Part shown: piece by piece, positions 9,283 to 17,992 of the stretch
Numbering within the stretch: the first letter of the stretch is position 1
Layout of the letters: every line of letters starts with the position of its first letter
Assembly (NCBI GenBank): GCA_016938055.1
Contig: JAFGVJ010000008.1
Coordinates: forward strand, 1-33,699
Reading direction: 5' to 3'
Source of the DNA: Prolixibacteraceae bacterium
Lineage (GTDB): Bacteria; Bacteroidota; Bacteroidia; Bacteroidales; Prolixibacteraceae
Length of the DNA: 33,699 bases
The notes under the pieces: generated by a model
Database searches by the model: none
Told to the model about the DNA's origin: nothing
What the model saw: only the letters and a program-made list of their open reading frames with translations
Made by a program: the position numbers and the translations under genes

Positions 9283-11280
9283 TTATCTCTTCGCGAATTC
9301 AGCCAAAGCATCATCCAGAAACTTCACAAAGTTATCGGGATTCAAATCGCGGGCTTTGGGTTGCACCAGCATTTGCTCGTTGTGGTCCAGTATCACATAA
9401 TAGGGCTGGGCATTCACGCCAAAGCGGGCAATTTGAAAATCAGCATATTTTTTCCCGATGGTTTTTTTCACCTTTCCGTCGTATTCCGAAGTGACCCATT
9501 CCGACTCGGGCAATTTTGTTTTATCATCGACGTACAAAGCCACGATCACAAAATCGTTTTTCAAACGGCTTAACACACGCGCATCGCTCCAAACGGTGGC
9601 TTCCATTTCGCGGCAGTTCACACAACCATGGCCGGTAAAATCGATGAATAATGGCTTCCCTGTAGCCTTTGCACAAGCCAGGCCCTGTTCATAATCGAAA
9701 TAGCCGTTCAACCCATGAGGCAAGTGCAGCAGCTCCTTGAATTTGGGTTCTTCACAGCCTTCGGCTTTATCACCATTCATCACAAAATTGCTACCCGATG
9801 AGGCAACCAATGCCACTTCTTCCCGAACAATTTTATGCAGGTCGAAATCGTGGGTCGACATGGGCGGCATGTAACCCGAAATGGCTTTTAAAGGCGCACC
9901 AAACATACCGGGAATCAGGTAAATGACAAACGAAAAAGTCACGATGGATAGCATCAAGCGGGGTACCGAAATGAATTTCACTTCGCTGTCGTGTGCAAAT
10001 TTTAACTTCCCTAAAAGGTAGAAACCCATGAGGGTGAAAATGACAATCCAGATGGCAATGTACACTTCACGGTCGAGCAGGCCCCAATGGTAAGTTTGAT
10101 CGGCAATGCTCAGGAATTTGAGACCCAGGGCCAGTTCCACAAAACCCAAGACCACTTTCACGGAGTTGAGCCAACCGCCCGATTTTGGCAATTTGTTGAG
10201 CCATTGCGGGAAGAGGGCAAACAAGGTGAAGGGTAGCGCAAAGGCCAGCGCAAAACCAAACATTCCGATGATGGGTTTGAGCACTTGTCCACCGGCCGAT
10301 TCTACCAAAATGGCACCAACAATGGGACCGGTACACGAAAATGAGACTAAGACCAGGGTCAGGGCCATGAAAAAAGAGCCCAGGAAACCACCTTTATCGG
10401 CTCCCTTATCGGCTTTGTTCACCATCCAGCTTGGCAATACGATTTCGAACATACCGAAGAATGAAAAAGCAAAGATCACGAACACCGCGAAGAAAATCAC
10501 GTTAGGCAGCCAGTGCGTACTGAGCCAGTTGGCTGCATCGGGACCAAAAATGACTGCCACCAGTGTTCCAATCACCGTGTATATGGCAATGATGGACAAG
10601 CCGTACAATACTGCATTCATACGCGCCCTGGCTTTCGACTCATTGCTGTGCATGAAAAACGAAACAGTCATCGGGATCATCGGGAAAACGCAGGGAGTAA
10701 GGATGGCTGCCAAGCCTGCCAGAAAGGAAAACAGGAAAAAAATGAGCATGCCCCGATTGGTATCCACCTTAAAATTATCGGTAATCACAATAGACCCTTC
10801 TTCTTTCTCGACAGGAGTGGTTTGCTTACTTCCCATTGAAAATACAAAATCGGCTTCGGTTGGTGGGGTGCAAGTTTCGTCGTTACAGCTCATGTACTCC
10901 ACGTAGCCTTTCAATTTAGCAAGTTCGGGATTGGATATTTTTATTTTCTGAATAAAACGGGCCTGCTTGCTAAAGTATTCGATTTCCATATTGAAAATCT
11001 GGTCAAATACTTTTTCGGCTTTTGGTACTGTGCTTATTTCACCAATCAACTCAAAACCATCAGTATTTTCAAAAACGATGGAAGTGGCAATTGGGCCTCC
11101 TTCGGGCAAAACATTGGAATAAAGGTGCCAGCCCTTTTCAATTTTTGCATCGAAATACAATTCATATTCGGTGTCGGTGATTTTTTTCTGATCAAAAGAC
11201 CAGTTAACAGGATTGATAATCTGTGCCTGAGCAAACCAGGCTGTCAGTAGTACAACAAGGGTAAGGAGCAATCGTTTCAT
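9283..11280 (-). CDS. DsbD-family thiol:disulfide interchange protein with C-terminal thioredoxin-like domain
   Basis: Signal peptide, N-terminal DsbD-like domain, multi-TM core with LTPCVFPMIPMTVSFF and SFSCTGPIVGAIL, C-terminal thioredoxin-like FIDFTGHGCVNCREMEATVW. Confidence 0.92.
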   Translation of the reverse strand: MKRLLLTLVVLLTAWFAQAQIINPVNWSFDQKKITDTEYELYFDAKIEKGWHLYSNVLPEGGPIATSIVFENTDGFELIGEISTVPKAEKVFDQIFNMEIEYFSKQARFIQKIKISNPELAKLKGYVEYMSCNDETCTPPTEADFVFSMGSKQTTPVEKEEGSIVITDNFKVDTNRGMLIFFLFSFLAGLAAILTPCVFPMIPMTVSFFMHSNESKARARMNAVLYGLSIIAIYTVIGTLVAVIFGPDAANWLSTHWLPNVIFFAVFVIFAFSFFGMFEIVLPSWMVNKADKGADKGGFLGSFFMALTLVLVSFSCTGPIVGAILVESAGGQVLKPIIGMFGFALAFALPFTLFALFPQWLNKLPKSGGWLNSVKVVLGFVELALGLKFLSIADQTYHWGLLDREVYIAIWIVIFTLMGFYLLGKLKFAHDSEVKFISVPRLMLSIVTFSFVIYLIPGMFGAPLKAISGYMPPMSTHDFDLHKIVREEVALVASSGSNFVMNGDKAEGCEEPKFKELLHLPHGLNGYFDYEQGLACAKATGKPLFIDFTGHGCVNCREMEATVWSDARVLSRLKNDFVIVALYVDDKTKLPESEWVTSEYDGKVKKTIGKKYADFQIARFGVNAQPYYVILDHNEQMLVQPKARDLNPDNFVKFLDDALAEFAKR

Positions 11281-11499
11281 CTTCTATCTATATCGTTTAT
11301 AATCATTTGAAAATGCATACAAAAAAACACATTGAACAGCTCAATAATAATTTTAGCAGAGGCTGTAAAACAGATTTTAAATGTAACAAATAAACAGAAG
11401 GAAGGTTATGGGCATGGTGACAATAATCACAAAGGGGTGGGTAGCGCAGGTATTTTAACGTTTATTAGGAATTTCGGAAGGCATATGATTGAAATAAGA

Positions 11500-11521
11500 A
11501 AACCCCGTGCCTGACGGGGTT
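11500..11521 (-). terminator. Rho-independent-type hairpin downstream of rng
   Basis: gaaaACCCCGTgcctgACGGGGTtttc; stem followed by TTTTC on the - strand. Confidence 0.8.
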
Positions 11522-11543
11522 TTCATTTTCCGGTCCATGAAGA

Positions 11544-13094
11544 TCAGAAAATAATCTCTTCCAAAGATTCGTCAAAATAATGAGCTTCGAGCAATTGGAT
11601 GTTCTCGTCAGCTATCACTTCAATTCTTTTTTTGTACTTCCAACGCCATTTTCTCAAAATCGATAAAACACCTTTTTTCAGGTAAGCATCCACAAAAGGA
11701 TGCACATGAATGATGATTTTTTTGTGGTTCAGATCGGAAAAGATGTAGTCGATCTTACTGGCAATTTCATCGGTAAATAAAATGGTTGGAGTTACCTTCC
11801 CAGTTCCCTTACAAACCGGACATCCCTCGGCGATGTCGATGTTTTCTTCAGGGCGAACTCTTTGTCGTGTAATCTGCATCAAGCAAAACTTACTTAAAGG
11901 CAGTATGTGATGCTTGGTTCGGTCAATTTCCATGACCTCTTTCATTTTGTTGTACACTTTGTGGCGGTTTTCGGCATCGTGCATATCGATGAAGTCGATC
12001 ACAATAATACCGCCCATGTCCCTTAAACGTAGCTGGCGTGCAATTTCATTGCACGCAGCGAGGTTGACTTCAAGAGCGTTTGTTTCCTGGTCGTTACCGG
12101 CCTTGGCTCTGTTGCCGCTGTTCACATCAATTACATGGAAGGCTTCAGTATGTTCAATAATGAGGTAAGCCCCACTTTTGAAGGTTACTGTTTTGCCAAA
12201 TAATGCTTTAATCTGCTTGTCGATTCCAAAGGAATCGAACATTGGCACCTTTTTGTCATAGAACTTAACGGTTTTCTTTTTATCGGGAGCTATTCCGGCA
12301 ATATAATCAGTCACTTCTTCAAAGACAGCAAAGTCGTTGATATAAATGTTACTGAATTCGGGGGTGTAGATGTCGCGCAAAAGGGAAGTCGTTCTGCTGA
12401 GCTCACCCAGCACAAGGCCTGGGGCCTGAACTTTTTTCAATTTTGGCAATATCGATTCCCACCTGTTTACCAGTCTTTTTAACTCCTGATCCAAATCAGC
12501 CACCCGCTTCCCTTCGGAAGCTGTTCTGATAATGACTCCGTAATTACGTGGTTTGATACTTTGAATAAGTTTTTTTAACCGGTTACGTTCTTCAACGGTT
12601 TCAATCTTTTGCGATACCGATATTTTATCACTAAAGGGCACCAGTACCATGTATCTTCCTGCAATGGATAATTCGGAAGTAAGCCTTGGACCTTTAGTGG
12701 ATATGGGTTCCTTGGCAATTTGTACCATGATGCTCTGACCGGCACGCAACTGTTGGGTAATCTTCCCGTTTTTGTCAATATCTGGTTCGGGATGCAACTT
12801 GATGGTGGGTATAAACCTACCCTTTGATGAAGTTGCATTGTGTAAAAACTTATTCAAAGTAGCGAATTGAGGGCCCATGTCGAGGTAATGCAAAAAAGCA
12901 TCCTTTTCATAGCCAACGTCAACAAAAGAAGCATTCAGCCCGGGCATGATTTTTTTTACTTTTCCGAGGTAAATATCGCCCACTGCGAACTTCGTGCCAC
13001 TTTTCTCCCTGGTCAACTCTACGATACGTTTGTCTTCGATCAAAACAATCACAATCTCAGAGGGACTAACGTTAATAAATAACTCGCTACTCAC
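11544..13094 (-). CDS. rng: Ribonuclease G (Rne/Rng family)
   Basis: FINVSPSEIVIVLIEDKRIVEL ... GDIYLGKVKKIMPGLNASFVDVGYEKDAFLHYLD ... NEIARQLRLRDMGGIIVIDFIDM ... CPVCKGTGKV. Confidence 0.96.
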   Translation of the reverse strand: MSSELFINVSPSEIVIVLIEDKRIVELTREKSGTKFAVGDIYLGKVKKIMPGLNASFVDVGYEKDAFLHYLDMGPQFATLNKFLHNATSSKGRFIPTIKLHPEPDIDKNGKITQQLRAGQSIMVQIAKEPISTKGPRLTSELSIAGRYMVLVPFSDKISVSQKIETVEERNRLKKLIQSIKPRNYGVIIRTASEGKRVADLDQELKRLVNRWESILPKLKKVQAPGLVLGELSRTTSLLRDIYTPEFSNIYINDFAVFEEVTDYIAGIAPDKKKTVKFYDKKVPMFDSFGIDKQIKALFGKTVTFKSGAYLIIEHTEAFHVIDVNSGNRAKAGNDQETNALEVNLAACNEIARQLRLRDMGGIIVIDFIDMHDAENRHKVYNKMKEVMEIDRTKHHILPLSKFCLMQITRQRVRPEENIDIAEGCPVCKGTGKVTPTILFTDEIASKIDYIFSDLNHKKIIIHVHPFVDAYLKKGVLSILRKWRWKYKKRIEVIADENIQLLEAHYFDESLEEIIF

Positions 13095-13151
13095 ATTAAA
13101 AATTTTAAGGGAGAATTAATAAATATGTATAAGAACTTAAATTCATAAAAG

Positions 13152-13188
13152 GATTAAACCTAAGTAGCATAGCAACTTAGGTTTAATC
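13152..13188 (-). terminator. 14-bp perfect stem-loop between the HU/micro-ORF unit and rng
   Basis: GATTAAACCTAAGT-agcatagca-ACTTAGGTTTAATC. On the - strand it is followed by CCTTTTATG, on the + strand by gtaatttttt; position is downstream of the 30-aa micro-ORF. Confidence 0.6.
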
Positions 13189-13225
13189 GTAATTTTTTCA
13201 AAATTAAGCTGGCTTTGCTTAAAGA

Positions 13226-13318
13226 TTATTTCTTGCTCTTATGGCGGTTTTTTCTTAATCTTTTTTTACGCTTATGCGTTGCCATCTTATGTCTTTTTCT
13301 TTTCTTTCCGCTAGGCAT
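13226..13318 (-). CDS. 30-aa highly basic protein, AURKAIP1/COX24-domain-like (bS22/mS38-like candidate ribosomal protein)
   Basis: Reverse-strand translation MPSGKKRKRHKMATHKRKKRLRKNRHKSKK*; 17 of 30 residues are K/R plus 3 His. Starts 6 nt after the HU-like stop codon. Too short for the ORF track. Confidence 0.82.
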   Translation of the reverse strand: MPSGKKRKRHKMATHKRKKRLRKNRHKSKK

Positions 13319-13324
13319 AATAAT

Positions 13325-13609
13325 CTATTTTACTTTGTCTTTCACGTGATTCACAAATGTCTTAGCAGGTTTAAATGCCGGGATGTTGTGCTCAGGAATA
13401 ATAATGGTTGTGTTTTTGGAAATGTTACGAGCAGTTTTTTCAGCTCTTTTCTTCACGATAAAACTACCAAATCCTCTAAGGTAAACGTTGTTCCCGTCAA
13501 CTAATGAATCTTTCACTGACTCCATAAAAGCCTCTACAGTTTTCTGAACAGTTACTTTTTCAATTCCTGTGTTCTTTGAAATCTCGTTTACAATATCTGC
13601 TTTTGTCAT
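13325..13609 (-). CDS. HU/IHF-family DNA-binding protein
   Basis: MTKADIVNEISKNTGIEKVTVQKTVEAFMESVKDSLVDGNNVYLRGFGSFIVKKRAEKTARNISKNTTIIIPEHNIPAFKPAKTF. Confidence 0.96.
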   Translation of the reverse strand: MTKADIVNEISKNTGIEKVTVQKTVEAFMESVKDSLVDGNNVYLRGFGSFIVKKRAEKTARNISKNTTIIIPEHNIPAFKPAKTFVNHVKDKVK

Positions 13610-13655
13610 TGCTTAAAATATTTAATTATCAACTATTTATTCCACAATCGGTTGG

Positions 13656-13689
13656 CAAAGATAATTTTTTTCCAATAATAAATACCAAA
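13656..13689 (-). promoter_or_regulatory. Candidate Bacteroidetes-type promoter for the HU-like gene
   Basis: On the - strand: TTTG (13689-13686), 22-nt spacer, TATCTTTG (13663-13656), matching the -33 TTTG / -7 TAnnTTTG consensus, about 47 nt upstream of the HU ATG. Confidence 0.6.
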
Positions 13690-13742
13690 CAAAGCTGAAT
13701 TTTTTTCGTTTTATTGGATAGTGTAAAACATGGAGGAAGGTC

Positions 13743-14798
13743 TTGGATTTCAGCAACAAAATTTTATTGTGGTATAGGCAGAACATGCGTGATTTGCCCT
13801 GGCGACATGAGTCTGACCCTTACAGGGTGTGGATTTCAGAGATAATTTTACAACAAACGCGTATCGATCAGGGCATTGGATACTACCTGCGCTTTATCGA
13901 GCGTTTCCCAAACCTGAGCATCCTGGCTGAAGCCAGTGAAGATGAAATACTCAAAATGTGGCAGGGGCTTGGCTATTATTCAAGGGCCAGAAATTTACTG
14001 ACCGGTGCCCGTCAAATAGCCAAACTGCATCAGGGTCAGCTTCCGGGCAATGCTAAACAATTAAAAACCATCAAAGGAATTGGTGACTATACTGCGGCTG
14101 CCATTGCTTCCATCGCATTCAATGAGGCAGTCCCGGCCATCGATGGAAATGTCTATCGGGTATTATCACGTATTTTTGGCATCGAAACCCCGATCGATAG
14201 CAGCGAAGGAAAAAAAACATTTGCCAAACTTGCTGCAAGCTTAATGCACATTGAACACCCGGGTGATTATAATCAGGCTTTGATGGAATTCGGGGCTTTG
14301 CATTGTAAACCAGCCCAGCCTCTTTGCCAAAGTTGTCCTTTCCAAAACGAATGTATGGCCTTTCAGCTCAAAAAGGTACAGGACCTGCCGGTGAAAACGA
14401 AAAAAATCAAGCCTGCAAACCGATATCTCTATTATATTGTAGTGGAGGAACAAAGTGCAGTTTATCTGAAAAAAAGGATCGCTGCCGATATCTGGAAAAA
14501 CTTGTATGATTTTCCCCTGATTGAAACACCTGTTGCAACACCTGTTGAACAAGTAATGGGTTCTTCTGCCTGGAAGTCACTTTTCGGCAGTGCTACTGTC
14601 GAAATCAAAGCCATATCTGAAAACATCCATCACCTGCTGACTCACCAGCACCTCCATGTGCGGTTTATCCATGTCGCATTAAAAAATGGAAAGTTTATGC
14701 ATTCAAATTTTCTTAAAATCGATAAAAGAAATATTTTTGAGTGGCCGGTTCCGAAATTGATCGAGAACTACCTGAATGAGAAAATTGAAGGGCAATGA
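13743..14798 (+). CDS. mutY: A/G-specific adenine glycosylase
   Basis: ILLWYRQNMRDLPWRHESDPYRVWISEIILQQTRIDQG ... ALMEFGALHCKPAQPLCQSCPFQNECMAF (4Fe-4S cluster). TTG start; in-frame TAG at 13719-13721 leaves no upstream ATG. Confidence 0.95.
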   Translation: MDFSNKILLWYRQNMRDLPWRHESDPYRVWISEIILQQTRIDQGIGYYLRFIERFPNLSILAEASEDEILKMWQGLGYYSRARNLLTGARQIAKLHQGQLPGNAKQLKTIKGIGDYTAAAIASIAFNEAVPAIDGNVYRVLSRIFGIETPIDSSEGKKTFAKLAASLMHIEHPGDYNQALMEFGALHCKPAQPLCQSCPFQNECMAFQLKKVQDLPVKTKKIKPANRYLYYIVVEEQSAVYLKKRIAADIWKNLYDFPLIETPVATPVEQVMGSSAWKSLFGSATVEIKAISENIHHLLTHQHLHVRFIHVALKNGKFMHSNFLKIDKRNIFEWPVPKLIENYLNEKIEGQ

Positions 14799-14921
14799 TG
14801 CAGTTCATGTCCCAAAAATGCGGTTTTGTTAAAAAAAATGACAGATTTGCCTTCGAAAATCTCATCGTAAGCCATCAATTTGTAGCTTTATGTGCATGTT
14901 TAACTCTTAAAACCTCAAACA

Positions 14922-15356
14922 ATGTCTGTAAACAAAGTAATTTTAGTGGGCAACGTTGGCAAAGATGCCGAAGTTCGTCACATTGACAATGGCGTTGCTG
15001 TAGCAACATTCTCATTGGCTACAAGTGAGACTTACACCGCCAAAAATGGCGAAAAAGTAACCAACACCGAATGGCACAACATTGTAGCCTGGAGAGGACT
15101 GGCCGAATTCGCCGGCAAATACATCCAGAAAGGCCGTCAACTTTTTATTGAAGGTCAGATCAGAACCCGTTCATACGACGATAAGGACGGAGTTAAAAAG
15201 TACATCACTGAAATTGTGGCCAATTCCATCCAGTTGCTCGGTCGAAAAGAAAATGGCAGCAACACCGGGGAAGAATACCAAAAACCCGAAGAAAAAATGT
15301 CGGTGGAAGACAACAATTTCAGCGCCGGCGATGTCGCCGACGATTTACCGTTTTAA
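14922..15356 (+). CDS. ssb: Single-stranded DNA-binding protein
   Basis: MSVNKVILVGNVGKDAEVRHIDNGVAVATFSLATSETYTAKNGEKVTNTEWHNIVAWRGLAEFAGKYIQKG ... acidic tail ending DDLPF. Confidence 0.97.
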   Translation: MSVNKVILVGNVGKDAEVRHIDNGVAVATFSLATSETYTAKNGEKVTNTEWHNIVAWRGLAEFAGKYIQKGRQLFIEGQIRTRSYDDKDGVKKYITEIVANSIQLLGRKENGSNTGEEYQKPEEKMSVEDNNFSAGDVADDLPF

Positions 15357-15374
15357 AACCTAAATTCGCTGATT

Positions 15375-16706
15375 TTGGAACCCGACAGTATTCCTCCTTC
15401 ACCCTTGTGGGACATTCAATTTTACCAGGTAGAAACTTTTCACCTGATTGGTTTTGCAGCCTTATTGTTGTTGCTCTTTTTTTCCGCGCTGATTTCGGGT
15501 TCCGAAGTGGCCTTCTTTTCCCTGTCGCCAACAGACAGGAACAAATTATCTGAATCAAAAAAGAAGATCCACCAGCTGATTCTTGAAATGTTGAATTTGC
15601 CCGAGAAATTGTTGGCAACAATCCTGGTTGCCAACAATTTTATCAATGTGGGCATTGTCATTCTTTCCACTTACATGGTTAACAACCTGGTGGATTTCAC
15701 CAATGAACCCATCGTGGGCTTCATCATGGAAGTGGTAGTGATCACCTTCGTCATTCTTTTGTTTGGTGAAATTTTACCAAAAATTTATGCCAGCAGCTAT
15801 AGCCTGCCCTTTGCCGGTTTCATGGCCCGTCCACTAAAAATTCTTTCGGTAATTTTTTCTCCAATCATTTTTATCCTGATACGCTCTACCTCCATCGTCA
15901 ACAGGCGCATTTCGAGGTACAATAAAAATCTTTCTATCGACGAATTGTCGCAAGCATTTGAACTGACCGATGAAAATGAGTTCGACGAAGACAAGGGTAT
16001 TTTGGAAGGGATCATCAACTTTGGCTCTACCAGTGTGGATCAGATTATGACACCCCGAATCGACGTAGTAGCGGTCGATGAACAGTTCTCTTACCTCAAA
16101 ATAATTGATATTGTTAAAGAATCGGGCTATTCAAGGATCCCGGTGTACAACGAAACCTTTGACCACATTTCGGGAATTCTTTACGTGAAAGACCTGCTTC
16201 CTCATCTCGACAAACCCGATTCCTTTAACTGGCAGGTTCTTCAACGACCTCCCTACTACATTCCTGAAAACAAAAAAATTGACGACCTGCTGAAAGATTT
16301 TCAGAAAAACAAGGTACACATGGCCATAGTGGTAGATGAATATGGCGGAACTTCAGGCATCGTTACCCTCGAAGACATCCTGGAAGAAATTGTTGGCGAT
16401 ATCATCGATGAATTCGACGATGAAGACCGCCCCTTTGTAATCATCAACGACAATACCTACTTGTTTGACGGTAAAACGCAACTCAATGATTTTTATCGTA
16501 TTTGCAACATCGAATCGGGCTCACTCGATGAGGTGAAGGGTGATGCCGATACCCTGGCTGGTTTGCTCCTGGAAATGAAGGGCGATTTTCCCGTTCTGAA
16601 TGAAAAAATCAACTATCAAAACATCGACTTTACCGTTGAAGACATGGACAAACGCCGGATCAAGAAAATTAAGGTGGTATTTAACTTTGATTCCCCTAAT
16701 CTTTAA
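15375..16706 (+). CDS. gldE: Gliding motility-associated protein GldE (CNNM/CorC-HlyC-like, CBS domains)
   Basis: Hydrophobic N-terminal CNNM-like region (GSEVAFFSLSPTDRNKL, LLATILVANNFINVGIV), CBS pair with VDEYGGTSGIVTLEDILEEIVGDIIDE, C-terminal CorC-like domain; followed by gldD and preceded by ssb. TTG start. Confidence 0.9.
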   Translation: MEPDSIPPSPLWDIQFYQVETFHLIGFAALLLLLFFSALISGSEVAFFSLSPTDRNKLSESKKKIHQLILEMLNLPEKLLATILVANNFINVGIVILSTYMVNNLVDFTNEPIVGFIMEVVVITFVILLFGEILPKIYASSYSLPFAGFMARPLKILSVIFSPIIFILIRSTSIVNRRISRYNKNLSIDELSQAFELTDENEFDEDKGILEGIINFGSTSVDQIMTPRIDVVAVDEQFSYLKIIDIVKESGYSRIPVYNETFDHISGILYVKDLLPHLDKPDSFNWQVLQRPPYYIPENKKIDDLLKDFQKNKVHMAIVVDEYGGTSGIVTLEDILEEIVGDIIDEFDDEDRPFVIINDNTYLFDGKTQLNDFYRICNIESGSLDEVKGDADTLAGLLLEMKGDFPVLNEKINYQNIDFTVEDMDKRRIKKIKVVFNFDSPNL

Positions 16707-16730
16707 GGAAGTATTACCTTTGTCGCTATC

Positions 16731-17306
16731 ATGAGATATACCCTGTCAGTTTTCATCTTGTTCATATTTGTCTGGCTACTGGGCGGATGTAAAGAAAAAT
16801 ATGCACCCAAACCGACAGGTTTTTTCCGGATTGATTTTCCTGAAAAGGCCTATCAAACCAGCCAACTATCCTATCCTTATGCATTTGAATATCCGGTTTA
16901 TGCCCATTTAATACCCGACTCCTCTGTTCTGTCGGAACCTTTCTGGCTCAACATTTACAGTCCGGCAAACAAAGTAAACATTCACCTATCGTACAAAAAG
17001 GTCACAAACAACCTGTTCAAACTCACTGAAGAATCACGTGAACTGGCTTACAAACACGCAATCAAAGCCAATGCCATCAACGAAAACTTATTCATCGATC
17101 CCGATAAAAAAGTGTTTGGAACCATCTATACGATCAAAGGGAATGTGGCATCCACCATGCAGTTTCACCTGACCGACAGTTTGAATCATTTTATCAGGGG
17201 TTCCTTCTACATCAGTGAAATTCCCAATTTCGATTCCTTGAAACCGGTCATTCAATTTTATGAGCAGGACATTTATCACCTCATTGAAACATTCACCTGG
17301 AAATAG
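16731..17306 (+). CDS. gldD: Gliding motility lipoprotein GldD
   Basis: Lipobox-like N-terminus VWLLGGCKEKYAPKPTGFFRIDFPEKAYQ; directly after gldE. Confidence 0.92.
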   Translation: MRYTLSVFILFIFVWLLGGCKEKYAPKPTGFFRIDFPEKAYQTSQLSYPYAFEYPVYAHLIPDSSVLSEPFWLNIYSPANKVNIHLSYKKVTNNLFKLTEESRELAYKHAIKANAINENLFIDPDKKVFGTIYTIKGNVASTMQFHLTDSLNHFIRGSFYISEIPNFDSLKPVIQFYEQDIYHLIETFTWK

Positions 17307-17308
17307 CC

Positions 17309-17929
17309 ATGCCTATTGTACTCAACAAATACGAAAATTCTTATCGCCTGGCGCTTTGGTCGCTCAGCGAGCCGCTTGAATTTTTTGAACAAAATGCCCG
17401 GATGACAGCTGCTGATTTATCGGTCTATCAAAATATTGGCAGTTCAAGCCGAAAAAAGGAATGGTTGGCCGTACGGGTATTGTTGAATGAAGTGTTGGGG
17501 TTTTGGCCTCAAATCAACTATTCCGAAACCGGAAAGCCACTGTTACGGAACCATACCCGGCACCTGAGTATTTCTCATTCGAGGTCCATGGTGGGTATCT
17601 TGCTATGTACCAACCCCTATGCTGGCATCGACATTGAAAAGACTGACCGGAACATCGAAAAAGTCTCTGCCCGGTTTTTATCTGAAAGTGAACTGGAACA
17701 AATGAAAAAACAGCCCGGAGATTTTAGCCGTGTGCTGTATTGGTGTGCCAAAGAGGCCATTTATAAAGCAGTCAGCGAATCGAATGTGCTTTTTTCCAAA
17801 CAAATATTCATCCGTGAAGTCAATTCAAACGGCACCATTGCTGCAAGCTTCACCTCAAAAATTGAAACACTCGATTTTCAACTGAACTACATGGTTTACG
17901 ATGAACACATGGTGGTTTGGACCATTTAA
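17309..17929 (+). CDS. 4'-phosphopantetheinyl transferase superfamily protein
   Basis: LSISHSRSMVGILLCTNPYAGIDIEKTDRNIEKVSARFLSESELEQ ... LYWCAKEAIYKAV. Confidence 0.9.
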   Translation: MPIVLNKYENSYRLALWSLSEPLEFFEQNARMTAADLSVYQNIGSSSRKKEWLAVRVLLNEVLGFWPQINYSETGKPLLRNHTRHLSISHSRSMVGILLCTNPYAGIDIEKTDRNIEKVSARFLSESELEQMKKQPGDFSRVLYWCAKEAIYKAVSESNVLFSKQIFIREVNSNGTIAASFTSKIETLDFQLNYMVYDEHMVVWTI

Positions 17930-17992
17930 TTCCTTTGGTAACTTTAATTACAGAAAACAAGCCCGCTTTTTGTTTGTTTTGATATAAATTTT

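Noticed and set aside
11332-11514. 60-aa + strand ORF between the DsbD-like gene and rng
   Set aside because: Low-complexity translation that runs into the rng terminator hairpin; no recognisable motif or initiation context.
14524-14547. Short tandem repeat aacacctgttgcaacacctgttg in mutY
   Set aside because: Only two 12-bp copies, in frame (TPVATPVEQ); probably a neutral duplication in a linker region.
16686-16730. Possible promoter (TTTG-N25-TACCTTTG) directly before gldD implying a near-leaderless transcript
   Set aside because: The -7 box matches well but the spacer is too long, and gldE-gldD are probably co-transcribed; not strong enough to call.
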